Source: Sequoia sempervirens (lineage: Eukaryota > Streptophyta > Pinopsida > Cupressales > Cupressaceae). From it: a stretch of DNA of 64,000 nucleotides. The stretch is taken from contig VDFB02193867.1 of assembly GCA_007258455.2 (NCBI GenBank), forward strand, positions 533,253,071 through 533,317,070, in the 5' to 3' direction. The translations under genes were made by a program, and so were the position numbers. Shown here in pieces: positions 44,239-55,313 of this stretch (within the stretch, counting starts at the first letter, position 1; the number at the start of each line of letters is the position of its first letter). Under the pieces are notes generated by a model. The model made no database searches and was not told the DNA's origin. It saw only the letters and a program-made list of their open reading frames with translations.

Positions 44239-47187
44239 TGTTGATGTGTTTTTTATGCACTTTTCAACACAGGTAGTGCATAGGTGCACTACCTCTCTTG
44301 AAAGATAATCTTCTACAATCAGATTGCAGAACACTATCCCAAGGTCTCTAATGTTAGGTCTTGACAGTGCTTGGAATATCTCAGTTGTTTGATGTGATTT
44401 GCTAGAATCACAAGGAGGTCTTACAGATGAGTTACAAAGCATGGGAAGTTGGGTTTGCAAATGTAGTTTCAAAGTGCTCAAAGTGAATGAACAGTGGCTA
44501 TCCACTCAAAACAACAAGTTGAAACTCATCAAGTTAATCTGATTTAGCTTCATGGTGATGCTTTGGATCCTACTCTAACCAAAGATTAAAAGAAACACCA
44601 AAAAGAGAAGGGTTAAGAAAGCTATTCTAATCCTAAGCTACCAATGAACAGTAACAATGGTGGCTGTTAAAGTAGATAGGCTTCCTAAACTGAGTTTTTC
44701 TTGACCAAGAAAAACCTATAGCTACACAAAACCAGTACAATCTTCTAAGGTCTGTTGATTTTTCAGATTGTATATGCACATCATGAACATGCAATTGAAC
44801 TAAGTTTCAGCATTGGAATAAAGAAGCCCAGGCTAACTTTGCACAGCAGCTTGTCATCAACAAGTGCTAAAAGTATGGGCTGAAGGCTCATCAAATACCA
44901 AAACAACAATTTCTATTATCACTTCCATTCAAGAAAATAACACTAAAACTAACATAGAAGGTGAACCATGAATATATAAAGAGAAAACTCAAAAGGAACA
45001 CCCATAAATCATGTAATGTTGCTTTCTATTGCTATAGAATGTATTTACATCAATTCTTTAACCCTTAAAAATGAGAGGCAAGCCCCTATTTATAGTTTTC
45101 CAAATCCCAAATGAATGGATAGGATTCAATTACATCGAATAGCCCATATTTGGTTTACAATAGGGTTTCACCTACCCTCCATTATCTAGCAATCTAAAAT
45201 ACATTCTTTGTCTTTTCCCTGTTTTGTCATCTAGTGATAGTCACTGTAGCACTTTTGTCATTTAGCTGATTACCCTTTTCACTGTAGCAAAAACTGCCTG
45301 AAAGTTGTCTTCTTACTTGATGTGTTTGCAGTGTTGTTCCTTTGATCAAAAAAGCCTGTCGACGATTGACATCAATGGATTGGTGGCCTCTGATTCAAGC
45401 AGAAATCTCTTTAGAAATCATCACCATCTGGAAAAGGTAGGAAAAATCCCTTAATGGGCCTCTCTGATAGACTTGCGGAAAGCTTCTTGACTCCTACAAG
45501 CACGAAATGTCGTAAGTGCATTTATATATGAGTTAAGGAAAATGTCAGTCAAACCTACAAATTCCCTACTAGATCTATCCATGAATTATCAAAAGATCTT
45601 GATATTCATATTTGGAGCTCATTTGGGCCATAAATATTAATGCATGCTTGAAGGGTGAGAGTGCCAGAGGGTGGAAAGATGGCGAAAGAAAGTCAGAAGG
45701 AAGACAGCGGACAGAAGCCAAAACAACTGGGAAGGAGGTAGACTCCTGGATGTTCAAAATAGCTAGGAAGAAGGGTGCTCCCAGATGTTCAAAACAGTTG
45801 GGAAGGAGGCAGACTCTTGGATGTTCAAAATAGCCAAGAAGAAGGGAGGCTCCTGGATGTTCAAAATAGCCAGGAAGGAGGCAGGCTCCCAGAAACGGCC
45901 ACGGAGAGGCCGAAGCCCAGAAATGGCCACAGAGGAGCCAGGCTCTAGAGGCCAGGAAGGAGGTGGCTGCCAGATGTTCCAAAATGGTCACGGAGAGGTG
46001 GAATCCCAAAAATAGCCACAGAGGGGCCGGGCTCCAGAGGCCGGGAAGGAGGTGGCTGTCGGATGTTCCAAAACAGCAAAAGGGGGACGAAGCTCTGAAA
46101 CCACCAAAACTTAACCAAACTTTGACAAAACCTTGGCAGTTCATTTATGCACTTCAAAAACATCCTAGATCCAAAAAAGGTTCCCCCCAGAGTCAAAATT
46201 GAGGAAATGGGAGCAACGGGGGTCAACGGATGTTTCCAAACAGCCAAAGAGGAAGGGAATTTCGGAGGGAAAGTTCCAAAACCATCAAAACTTAATGGAA
46301 TGTTGACAAAACCTTGGTAGTTCATTTACACACTTCAAACACATCCCCAATCCAAAAAAGGGTCCCCCCAAAGTCAAAATTGAGGAAACGGGAGCAACAG
46401 GGGTCCATGGATGTTTCCAAACAGCCAAGGAGGAAGGGAATTTCGGAGGGAAAGTTCTGAAACCATCGAAACTTAATGGAACATTGACAAAACCTTGGCA
46501 GTTTACTTAGGGACCACAAACATATCCCTGATCCAAAAAAGGTTTCCCCCAAAGTCAAATTGAGGAAATGGGAGCGACGGCTATCCATGGATGTTTCCAA
46601 AACAGCCAAGGAGGAAGGGAATTCCGGAGGCAAAGTTCTGAAACCATCGAAACTTAACGAAATGTTAATGAAACCTTGGCAGTTCATTTATGCACTAGGA
46701 ACACATCCCAAATCCACCAAAAATTTGGCCCCAATGTCAAAAATGAGGAAACAGGAGTGACGGGGGTCCATGGATGTTTCCAAAATAGCCAAAGAGGGAC
46801 GAAGCTCCAGAATCACCGAAACTTAGTGGAACATCGATGAAACCTTGGCAGTTCATTTACGCACTTCAAACACATCCCGGATCCAAAATAAGGTTGCCCC
46901 CAAATTCAAAATTGAGGATACAGGACTAGTAGGGGTCCACGGATGTTTCCGAAACAACCAAAGCAAGACAAAAGGCAGAAAGGGGATGGGGGACTTTATT
47001 TCTCTGTAGATTTGAATACCCCAAGTAGGTGAATTTGGGTAGGGGATTTGATTGTTTGATGGCACATGATCAATTTGGACTTAGAAATGGGGCACACAAA
47101 ACAAGACAGGAGCAAAGCAGCCTATCGGGAGCAAAAAAAGGGGGGTCCCTGCCTACGGCGGGGCATATGTGCAAAACATGCACAACA
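44239..47187 (-). repeat. 3' LTR of nested element (2,949 bp)
   Basis: On the minus strand starts TGTTGTGCATGTTTTGCACA (47187) and ends CATCAACA (44239). TATA at 45086-45095. Includes a ~180-bp tandem array (about 46190-46960) and a ~40-bp repeat zone (about 45720-46080). Confidence 0.9.
46190..46960 (-). repeat. ~180-bp tandem repeat array (about 5 units)
   Basis: GGATGTTTCC phrases recur at about 46222, 46409, 46590, 46771 and 46942, the same unit as in 42440-43160 on the other strand. Confidence 0.87.
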
Positions 47188-47189
47188 AA

Positions 47190-47206
47190 TGGCGACTCAC
47201 TGGGGA
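47190..47206 (+). other. tRNA-Arg-type primer site at an LTR border, opposite orientation
   Basis: Plus strand reads ...CACAACA-AA-TGGCGACTCACTGGGGA. The complement of plant tRNA-Arg(ACG) 3' end is TGGCGACTCCGCTGGGG (recalled), so this is a near match, placed exactly where a 5' LTR of a plus-oriented element would have it. It conflicts with the minus orientation inferred for this element. Confidence 0.6.
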
Positions 47207-48552
47207 AATGCTCTAGAGCATTTTGATGACAAACTGGAATCACGAACCTAGAATCTCTGGTTCCAACCTTCACGTTAGGGCAAACAAACCAAACGCCCAA
47301 CCAAAGGATCAAAACCATTAGCCAACCCAATCTTCAGTATGATGAAAATCCAACTGTGTGCAATTGCGTTAATTCTCATCCTTCAGTTGCTATAGGAACC
47401 CAAGCTTCATTCAGTTAAGCTACGTAGTTTATTCTAACTCCAAAAACATCTAAGACATTTCCTCACTGCCAGTTAGGCATCCATAGCCTCCATGAGGTTA
47501 TCGCTGTGATTCTCTCAAACATTGCTCTACTGCTGGTTGGGCGTCCATAGGCCCGATAGAGTTGCTCGAATACCCCTGAAAAGTTGAATTTTCTCTTTCT
47601 TTTAATTTTCAATATTTTCTTTCTTTCTTTTCTCTTTTCAGCTCTTTTATTTCAACCTACAAGCATTGAAGCTCACGCTTAGGGCTGAGAATCACAGTGG
47701 CGTTGAAGCAGAATTTAAGATTTTTCACTTAACTAGATTTCACAAAAGGCCCTATAGTGACCATCAAATTCTTAAAATGTGTAAGAGCTATAAGATTTCA
47801 AAATACGTCAAAGTCAGACTAAACCAACAACTTATCCTCTTCAAATTAAACACCTAGATTGCTTGACACTAACAAAAGACCTTCACCATCCACTCTAAAG
47901 ACTTGATTAGAGTTTAACAAAGAAATACGTAGAACAACCCCAGGCAATAAATATGGTTGTTGTGTGCACAAATGTGCCCAGCTAAAAGCAAAGGGACCCT
48001 GAGCAAAGCAGCAACAAAGTGAAAGCAAACAAAAGCAAACAACCTACATCACACTAACTAACCTAAGGAAAGCAGGAAAGTAGAGTATTTACAGGAAACC
48101 TATACTACTCAAAATGGGCTATGTATAAAGATATTTACAAAGAACTATGTTCAAGCAGGGCGAGCCAACATTAACGTTCATTGGATTTTGAAAAGCATGC
48201 ACAAGCAAACAGACAATCATCATTGTTCTTAACCATGAAAATTCATCTTTATAATCTAAAAAAAGAAATTCAACATTGCAACACTCAAGTTCAATCACGT
48301 CATCATGAAAGATCAGCAATTGAGGAGGCTCGTTGAACCCATGGTTAATCCATAAACATGTTCATTTTCTCTCATTCCCATAATCAAAATAATAAGTGCA
48401 GTTATGAGAAATGATAGGGGCAAAGAAGGATAAAACCTAGATGTCGTCACATAAAGGTGGCAGCATTGGACAGTCGAGAGCAAGCATAACATCCTTGATC
48501 ATTACATTGGCAGCCTCGGGTGGGCGCGGTGGAGGGTGCAGCAGGGTGATCC
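47207..48552. other. Leader-like non-coding stretch next to the Arg-type primer site
   Basis: About 1.3 kb with no convincing gene. If the Arg-type site is genuine, this would be the 5' leader of a plus-oriented gypsy element fused here. A CTTTCTTTTAATTTTC pyrimidine run sits near 47594-47640. Confidence 0.4.
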
Positions 48553-49523
48553 CATAATAGTGGTTTACAATTTTTGGCCAAACTGGACACTAAAATTATT
48601 ATTTTTAACTAAATCTTCACATTCGGGCACCTATAGCGGATAAAATGTGAGGAATTTGAAGATGGTGCAAACTAGAGTCTCATCAAATTTTTTCTGTAGA
48701 TTCTAAAAATATTTTTTTCAAAATTTTTGGAATCAAATTGCACTTCGTTTTCCATCTCCCATGAAAATAGATTTTTTTCAGAAAACAACATTTTTAAAAA
48801 GTGACACACACCGTATAACGCATAACTTTTTTTCCCTAAAGAATAAAATTCTAATTCTTTCAAATTTAGATTTGTAACTCTGATATCTAGTGCTTCCACT
48901 TGGTTAGATAGTTTTTTATTGAATATTTTTTCCTTAATCAAGTTTCAAAGTCAAACAAATTACAATTCGGACATAGCGCGACTGTATAACGCGTAGCTTG
49001 TTTTGTATATGTCAAAATTTAATTTAATTTTTTTTGTTGGATCAAGGACTTCAATATCTGGTGCACTCATATTTTTCAAATTTTTTTTTGATAATCTTCT
49101 ATTTTTCCACATCAGAAGAACAAAGAAATTCATTTTCGATGAAAAACATATGCTTAATAAAACTTAAAACAAATACATAAAACCAAAAATATTAAAATTA
49201 TATTCATTGATAGCTTCTACTAAGGAATACCATAATCATTTGAAATAAATTTTAAATGAATTCATTTGATCCCCCAAAATCTAAATCAAAAGTGATTTTT
49301 TATCAAAGCATTTTGATAGGTGTAAAGGAGACGCATTTATAGGTATGGTTTAAAACTAGCGAGGTTCTATCCAAGGGGGTTTGATCTAAGGTGATTTGAT
49401 CAAACCCTCTTCAATTGGAATCCTTAAAATGGAACTTTTTAAGGCTTAAATCATTATATTTTCTAAAAATTTGTGATTTCAGCTAAAATTCGTTCCTCTC
49501 AGGAATTGTAAACCACTATTATG
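48553..49523. repeat. 971-bp segment bracketed by a 20-bp perfect inverted repeat
   Basis: CATAATAGTGGTTTACAATT at 48553-48572 and its exact complement at 49504-49523. The inside is AT-rich and contains two similar phrases (CTGTATAACGCG at about 48981 and CCGTATAACGCAT at about 48810). No transposase frame and no direct duplication outside the repeats was found. Confidence 0.6.
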
Positions 49524-50518
49524 ACAACACCCAGCACTTCAGACATTAAGCTGGCATAAGGCTGGGAGGATGGGGCAACAAACAGCTCTTCCAATCCACC
49601 AATGGGACCCACAACCTCCACTGGTTGTTCCTCGAGGAAGTACACCTCATCTACCTGGGTTTCTATTGCCCAAACCTCTTCTTGATTGATGTCTTCAAGG
49701 GACAACATACTGCCGCATCTCCTTTCCCAGGTGCCAACCTTAATTTCATGATGTTCAATGTCATGGGAAGATGACATATGTGAACCTATCCTATTGCATC
49801 CATCAGAATATGAGGGAGGATCAACAGCAGTCAAGGCAAAATAACCACCAGCTAAATCATGTAATTGACTGAGCATGTCATGTATGTTGGCAGCCATCAA
49901 AACACCCCCACCTTTGTCTTCTTCTCTTTGTTGTTCATGCATCTCATCATGATGTTCACTCATTTCCTTGTGCTCACTATTACTGTAAATGGAGAAGGAG
50001 TTCCTCTCCCAATCTGGAAACTCTAGTGCATCGGGGGCTCAAGGAGTATGTATTCAACGCTACCATTTTCTGGGTGTGCTCTTCCTCGGAATGAGAATAC
50101 CTCCGTAGTGTAGCTCCCAATGGAAAGAAGTCATCAATTGATAGAACCTCATCAAGGGGACCAAATTCTACTGCACAATTTCCCTCCAAAGACTCACCAA
50201 AAAGTCCATCGTCCATGGTATGCAACTGCTCTTCAAGAGGAAGAACTTCTTAATGACTAGTGGACAACATTCCCACTTGATCTACTTCATCACTTGGAAG
50301 TCCAAGCTTGTACTGCTGTCTTTCTTCTATTGCTACCCCAACATCCTCTTGAGGCCTACTTTCAGCTGAGCCATCACTCGGTTCAGGCTCTTGGTCTTGT
50401 TCTTCGATATGGGTAGCAAGTAGAGGAGGTCGGGTACTTGGCTACCTTGTTTTTCCTCTAACTTGTTTGATAGCCTCTTTGCATAGTCCGCAAGCAAATT
50501 CAGAGTGTCATGAATCAT
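49499..50518 (-). pseudogene. Acidic gag-like coding region of nested element, 3' part
   Basis: Minus strand reads an acidic protein in pieces: a zinc-like motif WCRLHDS, a stop (TGA), HSEFACGLC at about 50475-50545, then LEGNCAVEFGPLDEVLSIDD (about 50120-50190), LSLEDINQEEVWAIETQVDE and MSEVLGVVIIVVYNS ending at 49499. Frames change between pieces. No capsid or enzyme motif seen; possibly a gag derivative kept for its zinc motifs (inference). Confidence 0.45.
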
Positions 50519-51400
50519 GAAGTCTACACCAATTTGGCAATAGTAGAACTTCCAAATCCACTTAGTATTTTAGCTCTGACCAATCCTTTGCTAATCTGGA
50601 GATGAGTTGGCCATATCTTTCCACTATTGGGTCCTCATCATCACTTGAAAAAGAAGCACGATAGTGGATAGCCATGGTGAGTGGTTGCTCCCACTCCTCC
50701 AAATCTACATTTTTAGATTCTCAATCACTGTCATTGTAGATGGAGAGGTCTTCTGACCTAATTTTGCTTATGCTTTGACCATCTCCTTCTACTGCCCCAA
50801 GGATTTTAGCCTCCTCTTCTTGATTTTCAACATTTGTGTGGGCTGTCCCAACGCCAACTTGTGCCAAATTTCTTGGTTCATCTTTATTTTGTTGTCCTTC
50901 GAATGTTGACAGCTCTTCTGCCTCATGGGATGACTTCTCCTCATAGAGAGTTGGTTGCTCCAACTTGTTCGAACAACCCTTGGCTTGAGTGATGATGTTG
51001 TCACATGATGGGCACGTAAATTTTGAATGTGATGCATTATGAAATCTACACCAACTTGCCATTAGTACTTCCTCCAATCTTGGTCCATCCTTGCTGCTTA
51101 AATGCTCCTATATCAGCTCCTTGAATGCCTTGGCTACCATGGTTGTCAATTCTTCCTCTGAGTCTACAAGGGCTAAAGGTTGATAGATTTCCCAAAAGGG
51201 AATTTCTCCCTACAATACCCTTTCAATTATGCTCAAGAATGTAAGACACCCCAACTCGTTGTGCCTGAGTGCAATGGATCTGAAATTTGTCTACCAATGT
51301 GAATTGCTGCAATGGCTTCTTCAGTCTCTTATTCAAATCTGCATGTAGTTGAGTGATATCAATTTGTGCATGCTGCTCCATTCTGACTCAGCTTCTACTT
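50519..51400 (-). pseudogene. Gag-like region of nested element with first zinc motif
   Basis: Downstream of the primer site the minus strand opens MEQHAQIDITQLHADLNKRL (about 51320-51380). After a frame break it carries WCRFHNASHSKFTCPSC at about 51010-51060, then an acidic tail (NVENQEEEAKILGAVEGDGQ). The motif has spacing CX2HX3HX4CX2C; it recurs at about 50475-50545. It resembles the CX2HX4HX4C knuckle of Tat-type gag (see about 4268-4320) with one residue fewer. No protease or polymerase follows. Confidence 0.5.
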
Positions 51401-51514
51401 GCCTTCAAAAATTTCTAATTTTTAGCATTGAAAGAGATCTCCCTATCTCATATTTCTTCTTTGAAAGAACTCTTTTTGATTTCCAACTTTTAGCTTTGTA
51501 GCCTCAACATGGCA

Positions 51515-51546
51515 TTCCCTCCTTCTAGCACCAGTTTTGTTGATGG
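51515..51546 (-). other. Duplicated LTR-end plus primer-site remnant
   Basis: Minus strand: CCATCAACAAAACTGGTGCTAGAAGGAGGG, the same arrangement (LTR terminus then tRNA-Asn primer site) as the functional-looking one at 51612-51640, about 90 bp further inside the element. Confidence 0.65.
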
Positions 51547-51611
51547 CATTAAGAGGAGGAGGGCATAAAATGAATCACTTCCAATCTTCAACTTTGTATT
51601 CCCAACGTGTC

Positions 51612-51630
51612 AGCCCTCCCTCTAGCGCCA
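51612..51630 (-). other. Primer binding site, tRNA-Asn type
   Basis: TGGCGCTAGAGGGAGGGCT on the minus strand, four bases after the LTR end at 51635. One base differs from the tRNA-Asn complement over 17. Confidence 0.8.
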
Positions 51631-51634
51631 GTTC

Positions 51635-54546
51635 TATTGATGTGTTTTTTATGTACTTTTCAACACAGGCAGTGCATAGGTGCACTACCTCTCTTGAAAG
51701 ACAATCTTCCACAATCAGATTGCAGAACACTATCCCAAGGTCTCTAATGTCAGGTCTTGACAGTGCTTGGAATATCTCAGTTGTATGATGTGATTTGCTC
51801 GAATTACAAGGCAGTCTTATAGATGAGTTACAAAGCATGGGAAGTTGGGTTTGCAAATGCAGTTTCAAAGTATTGGAAGTGAATGAACAGTGGCTATCTA
51901 CTCAAAACAACAAGTTGAAACTCATCAAGTTCATCTGATTTAGCTTCATGGTGAGGCTTTGGATCCTACTCTAACAAAATATTAAAAGAAACAGCAAAAA
52001 AAGAAGGGTTAAGAAAGTTATTTTAATCCTAAGCTATGAATGAACAGTAACAATGGTGGCTGCTAAAGTAGACAGGCTTCCTAAATTGAATTTTGCTTGA
52101 CCAAGAGAAACCTACAGCTACACAAAACCAGTGCAATCTTCTAAGGTCTGCCGATTTTCAGATTGCACATGCACATCATGAACATGCAATTGAACTAAAT
52201 TGCAGCATTGGAATAAAGAAGTCCAGGCTAACTTTGCACAGCAGCTTGTTATCAACAAGTGCTAAAAGTATGGGCTGAAAGCTCATCAAATACCAAAACA
52301 GCAATTTCCATTATCACTTCCATTAAAAAAACTAACATGGAAGGTGAACCATGTATACATAAAGAGAAAACTCAAAAGGAACACCCATAAATCATGCAAT
52401 GTTGCTTTCTATTGCTGCAAAATTTCTTTACATCAATTCTCCAACCCTTACAAATGAGAGGCAAGCCCCTATTTATAGTTTTCCAAATCAAAAATGAATG
52501 GCTAGGATTCAATTACATCGAATGGCCCAAATTTGATTTACAATAGGGTTTCACCTACCCTCCATTATCTAGCAATCTAAAATACATTCTTTGTGTTTTC
52601 CCTATTTTGTCATCTAGTGACAGTCACTGTAGTAATTTTGTCATTTAGCTAATTTCCCTTTTCACTATAGCAAAAACTACCTAAAAGTTGTCTTCTTACT
52701 TGATGTGTTTGTAGTGTTCTTCCTTTAATCAAACAAGCCCGTCAACGATTGACATCAATGGATTGGTGGCCCCTGATTCGGGCGAAAAGCTCTTTAGAAA
52801 TCATCACCATCTAAAAAAAGGTAGGACAACTCCCTCAATGGGCCTCTCCGATAGACTTGTGGAAAGCTTCTTGACACCTGCAAACATGAAGTGTCGTAAG
52901 TGCATTTATACATGAGTTAAGGAAAATGTCAGTCAAACCTACAAATTCCCCACTAGATCTATCCATGCATTATCAAAAGATCTTGATATTCATATTTAGA
53001 GCTCATTTGGGCCATAAATATTAATGTGTGCTTCAAGGGTACGAGCGTCAGAGGGCAGAAACATGATGGAAGAAAGCTAGAAGGTAGACAGTAGATTGAA
53101 GCCAAAACAGCCAGAAAGGAGGCGGGCTCCCGGAGGCTCCCAGATGTTCGAAACAGCCGAGAAGGAGGCAGGCTCCTAGATGTTGAAAATAGCCAAGAAG
53201 AAGGGAGGCTCCCGAATGTTCAAAATAGCCGGGAAGGAGGCAGGCTCCGAGAAATGGCCACGGAGAGGTGGAAGCCCGGAAATGGCCACGGAGGGGCCAG
53301 GCTCTAGAGGCTGGGAAGGAGGTGGCTGCCGGATGTTCCAAAATGGCTACAGAGAGGTGGAATCCCAAAAATGGCCATGAAGGGGCCGGGCTCCGGAGGC
53401 AGGGAAGGAGGTGGCCGCTAGATGTTCCAAAATAGCAAAAGGGGGACGAAGCTCTGAAACCACCGAAACTTAACCAAACTTTGATGAAACCTTGGCAGTT
53501 CATTTACGCAATTCAAACACATCCTAAATCCAAAAAAGGTTCCCCCCAGAGTCAAAATTAAGGAAACGAGAGCGACAGGGGTCGATGGATGTTTCCAAAC
53601 AGCCGAGGAGGAAGGGAATTCTGGAGGGAAAGTTCCAAAACCATCAAAACTTAATGGAACATCAACGAAACCTTGGCAGTTCATTTACACACTTCAAACA
53701 CATCCTCGATCCAAAAAAGGGCCCCCTAGAGTCAAAATTGAGGAAATGGGAGCGATGGGGGTCCATGGATGTTTCCAAATAGCCAAGGAGGAAGGGAATT
53801 TCAGAGGGAAAGTTCTGAAACCATTGAAACTTAATGGAACATTGATGAAACCTTGGTAGTTCACTTAAGGACCACAAACACATCTCCAATCCAAAAAAGG
53901 TTTCCCCCAAAGTCAAAATTGAGGAAACGGGAGCGACGGGGGTCCGCGGATGTTTCCAAAACAGCCCAGGAGAAAGGGAATTCTGGAGGCAAAGTTTTGA
54001 AACCATCAAAACTTAACAGAATGTTAATGAAACCTTGGCAGTTCATTTAAGCACTAGGAACACATCCCAAATCCACCAAAAAGTTGGCCCCAAAGTCAAA
54101 AATGAGGAAACGGGAGTCATGGGGATCCACAGATGTTTCTAAAATAGCCAAAGAGGGACGAAGCTCCAGAATCACTGAAACTTAACGGAACGTCGACGAA
54201 ACCTTGGCAGTTCATTTACGCACTTCAAACACATCCCAGATCCAAAAAAAGGTTGCCCCCAAAGTCAAAATTGAGGATACGGGACCAGCAAGGGTCCACG
54301 GATGTTTCCGAAATAGCCAAAGCAAGACAAAAGGCAGAAAGGGGATGGGGGACTTTATTTCTCCGTAGATTTGAATACCCCAAGTAGGTGAATTTGGGTG
54401 GGGGGTTTGATCATTTGGTGGAACATGACCAATTTGGGCTTGGAAATGGGGCACGCAAAATAAGACAAGAGCAAAGCAGCCTGTCAGGAGCGAAAAAAAG
54501 GGGGTCCCTGCCTATGGCAGGGTGTGTGTGCAAAACATGCACAACA
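51635..54546 (-). repeat. 5' LTR of nested element (2,912 bp)
   Basis: On the minus strand starts TGTTGTGCATG (54546) and ends CATCAATA (51635). Collinear with 44239-47187. TATA at 52469-52478. Contains a ~40-bp repeat zone (about 53095-53440) and a ~180-bp array (about 53560-54320). Confidence 0.9.
53560..54320 (-). repeat. ~180-bp tandem repeat array (about 5 units)
   Basis: GGTC/GGATCC...GATGTTTCC phrases at about 53578, 53758, 53940, 54119 and 54290, spacing 171-182 bp. Confidence 0.87.
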
Positions 54547-54551
54547 GTGTT

Positions 54552-55308
54552 CCTTTTGAGTTTGCTCTTTATGTATGCATGGTTCAACTTCCCTACTAGT
54601 TTAAGTGTTAGTTTCTTGAATGGAAGTGGTGATGGAGTTTGCTGTTTTAGTATTTAATGAACTTCCAGCTCATGTTTTTCATGGTTCATTGATGATGAAT
54701 CACTTTGCAAAGCTAGTCTGAGCCTCTTTCCTTTATTGCTACAACTTAGTTCGATTACATGTACATGATGTGTGTATGTGATGTGAAAATCTACATTCCT
54801 TAGAAGATTGCATTAGTTTTGTGTAGTTGTAGGTTTCTCTTGGTCAAGTAAAACTCAGTTTAGGAAGTCTGTCTACTTTAGTAGCCATAACTGTTACTAT
54901 TCATTTGTAGCTTAGGATTAGAATAGCTTTATTAACCCTTCTCCTTTTGCTATTTCTTTTAATCCTTTGTTAGAGTAGGACCCAAAGCATCACCATGAAG
55001 CTAAATCAGCTGAACTTGATGAGTTTCAACTTGCTATTTTGAGTGGATAGCCACTGTTCATTCACTTTCAGCACTTTGAAACTATATTTGCAAACCCAAC
55101 TTCCATGCTTTGTAACTCATCCTTAAGATAGTCTTGTGATTCTAGCAAATCACATAAAACAATTGAGATATTCCAAGCACTGTCAAGACTTGACATTAGA
55201 GACCTTGGGATAGTGTTCTACAATCTGATTATGGAAGATTGTCTTTGAAGAGGGGTAGTGCACCTACGCACTGCCTGTGTTGAAAAGTGCATAAAAAACA
55301 CATCAACA
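54552..55308 (+). repeat. Solo LTR (2.8-kb family), 3' part
   Basis: Continues the LTR interrupted at 44238: CCTTTTGAGTTTGC to CATCAACA, followed by GGAGT (55309-55313). Matches the last ~750 bp of 44239-47187 and 51635-54546 in inverse orientation, including the gtagtgc..gcactgc near-palindrome. Confidence 0.9.
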
Positions 55309-55313
55309 GGAGT

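Larger units (their letters stand above)
44239..54546 (-). mobile_element. Nested 10.3-kb LTR element inserted in its own family's solo LTR
   Basis: Direct LTRs 44239-47187 and 51635-54546 with a perfect GTGTT target duplication (44234-44238 and 54547-54551). The orientation is taken as minus, because LTR ends match the gypsy LTR at 6046-13721, a tRNA-Asn primer site lies at 51612-51630, and gag-like zinc motifs are on the minus strand. The internal 4.4 kb has no RT, protease or integrase, so it is non-autonomous. The 3' border is odd: no polypurine tract, but an inverted tRNA-Arg-type primer site at 47190-47206. LTRs differ by about 5% in a by-eye sample. Confidence 0.88.

Noticed and set aside
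43343..46144. Repetitive Pro/Leu/Phe-rich open frames in the LTRs
   Set aside because: They are translations of the ~40-bp and ~180-bp DNA repeats, open on both strands; no sign of coding selection.
48553..49523. CACTA or other TIR DNA transposon
   Set aside because: The inverted repeats do not begin CACTA, no flanking direct duplication was found and there is no transposase; kept only as a repeat.
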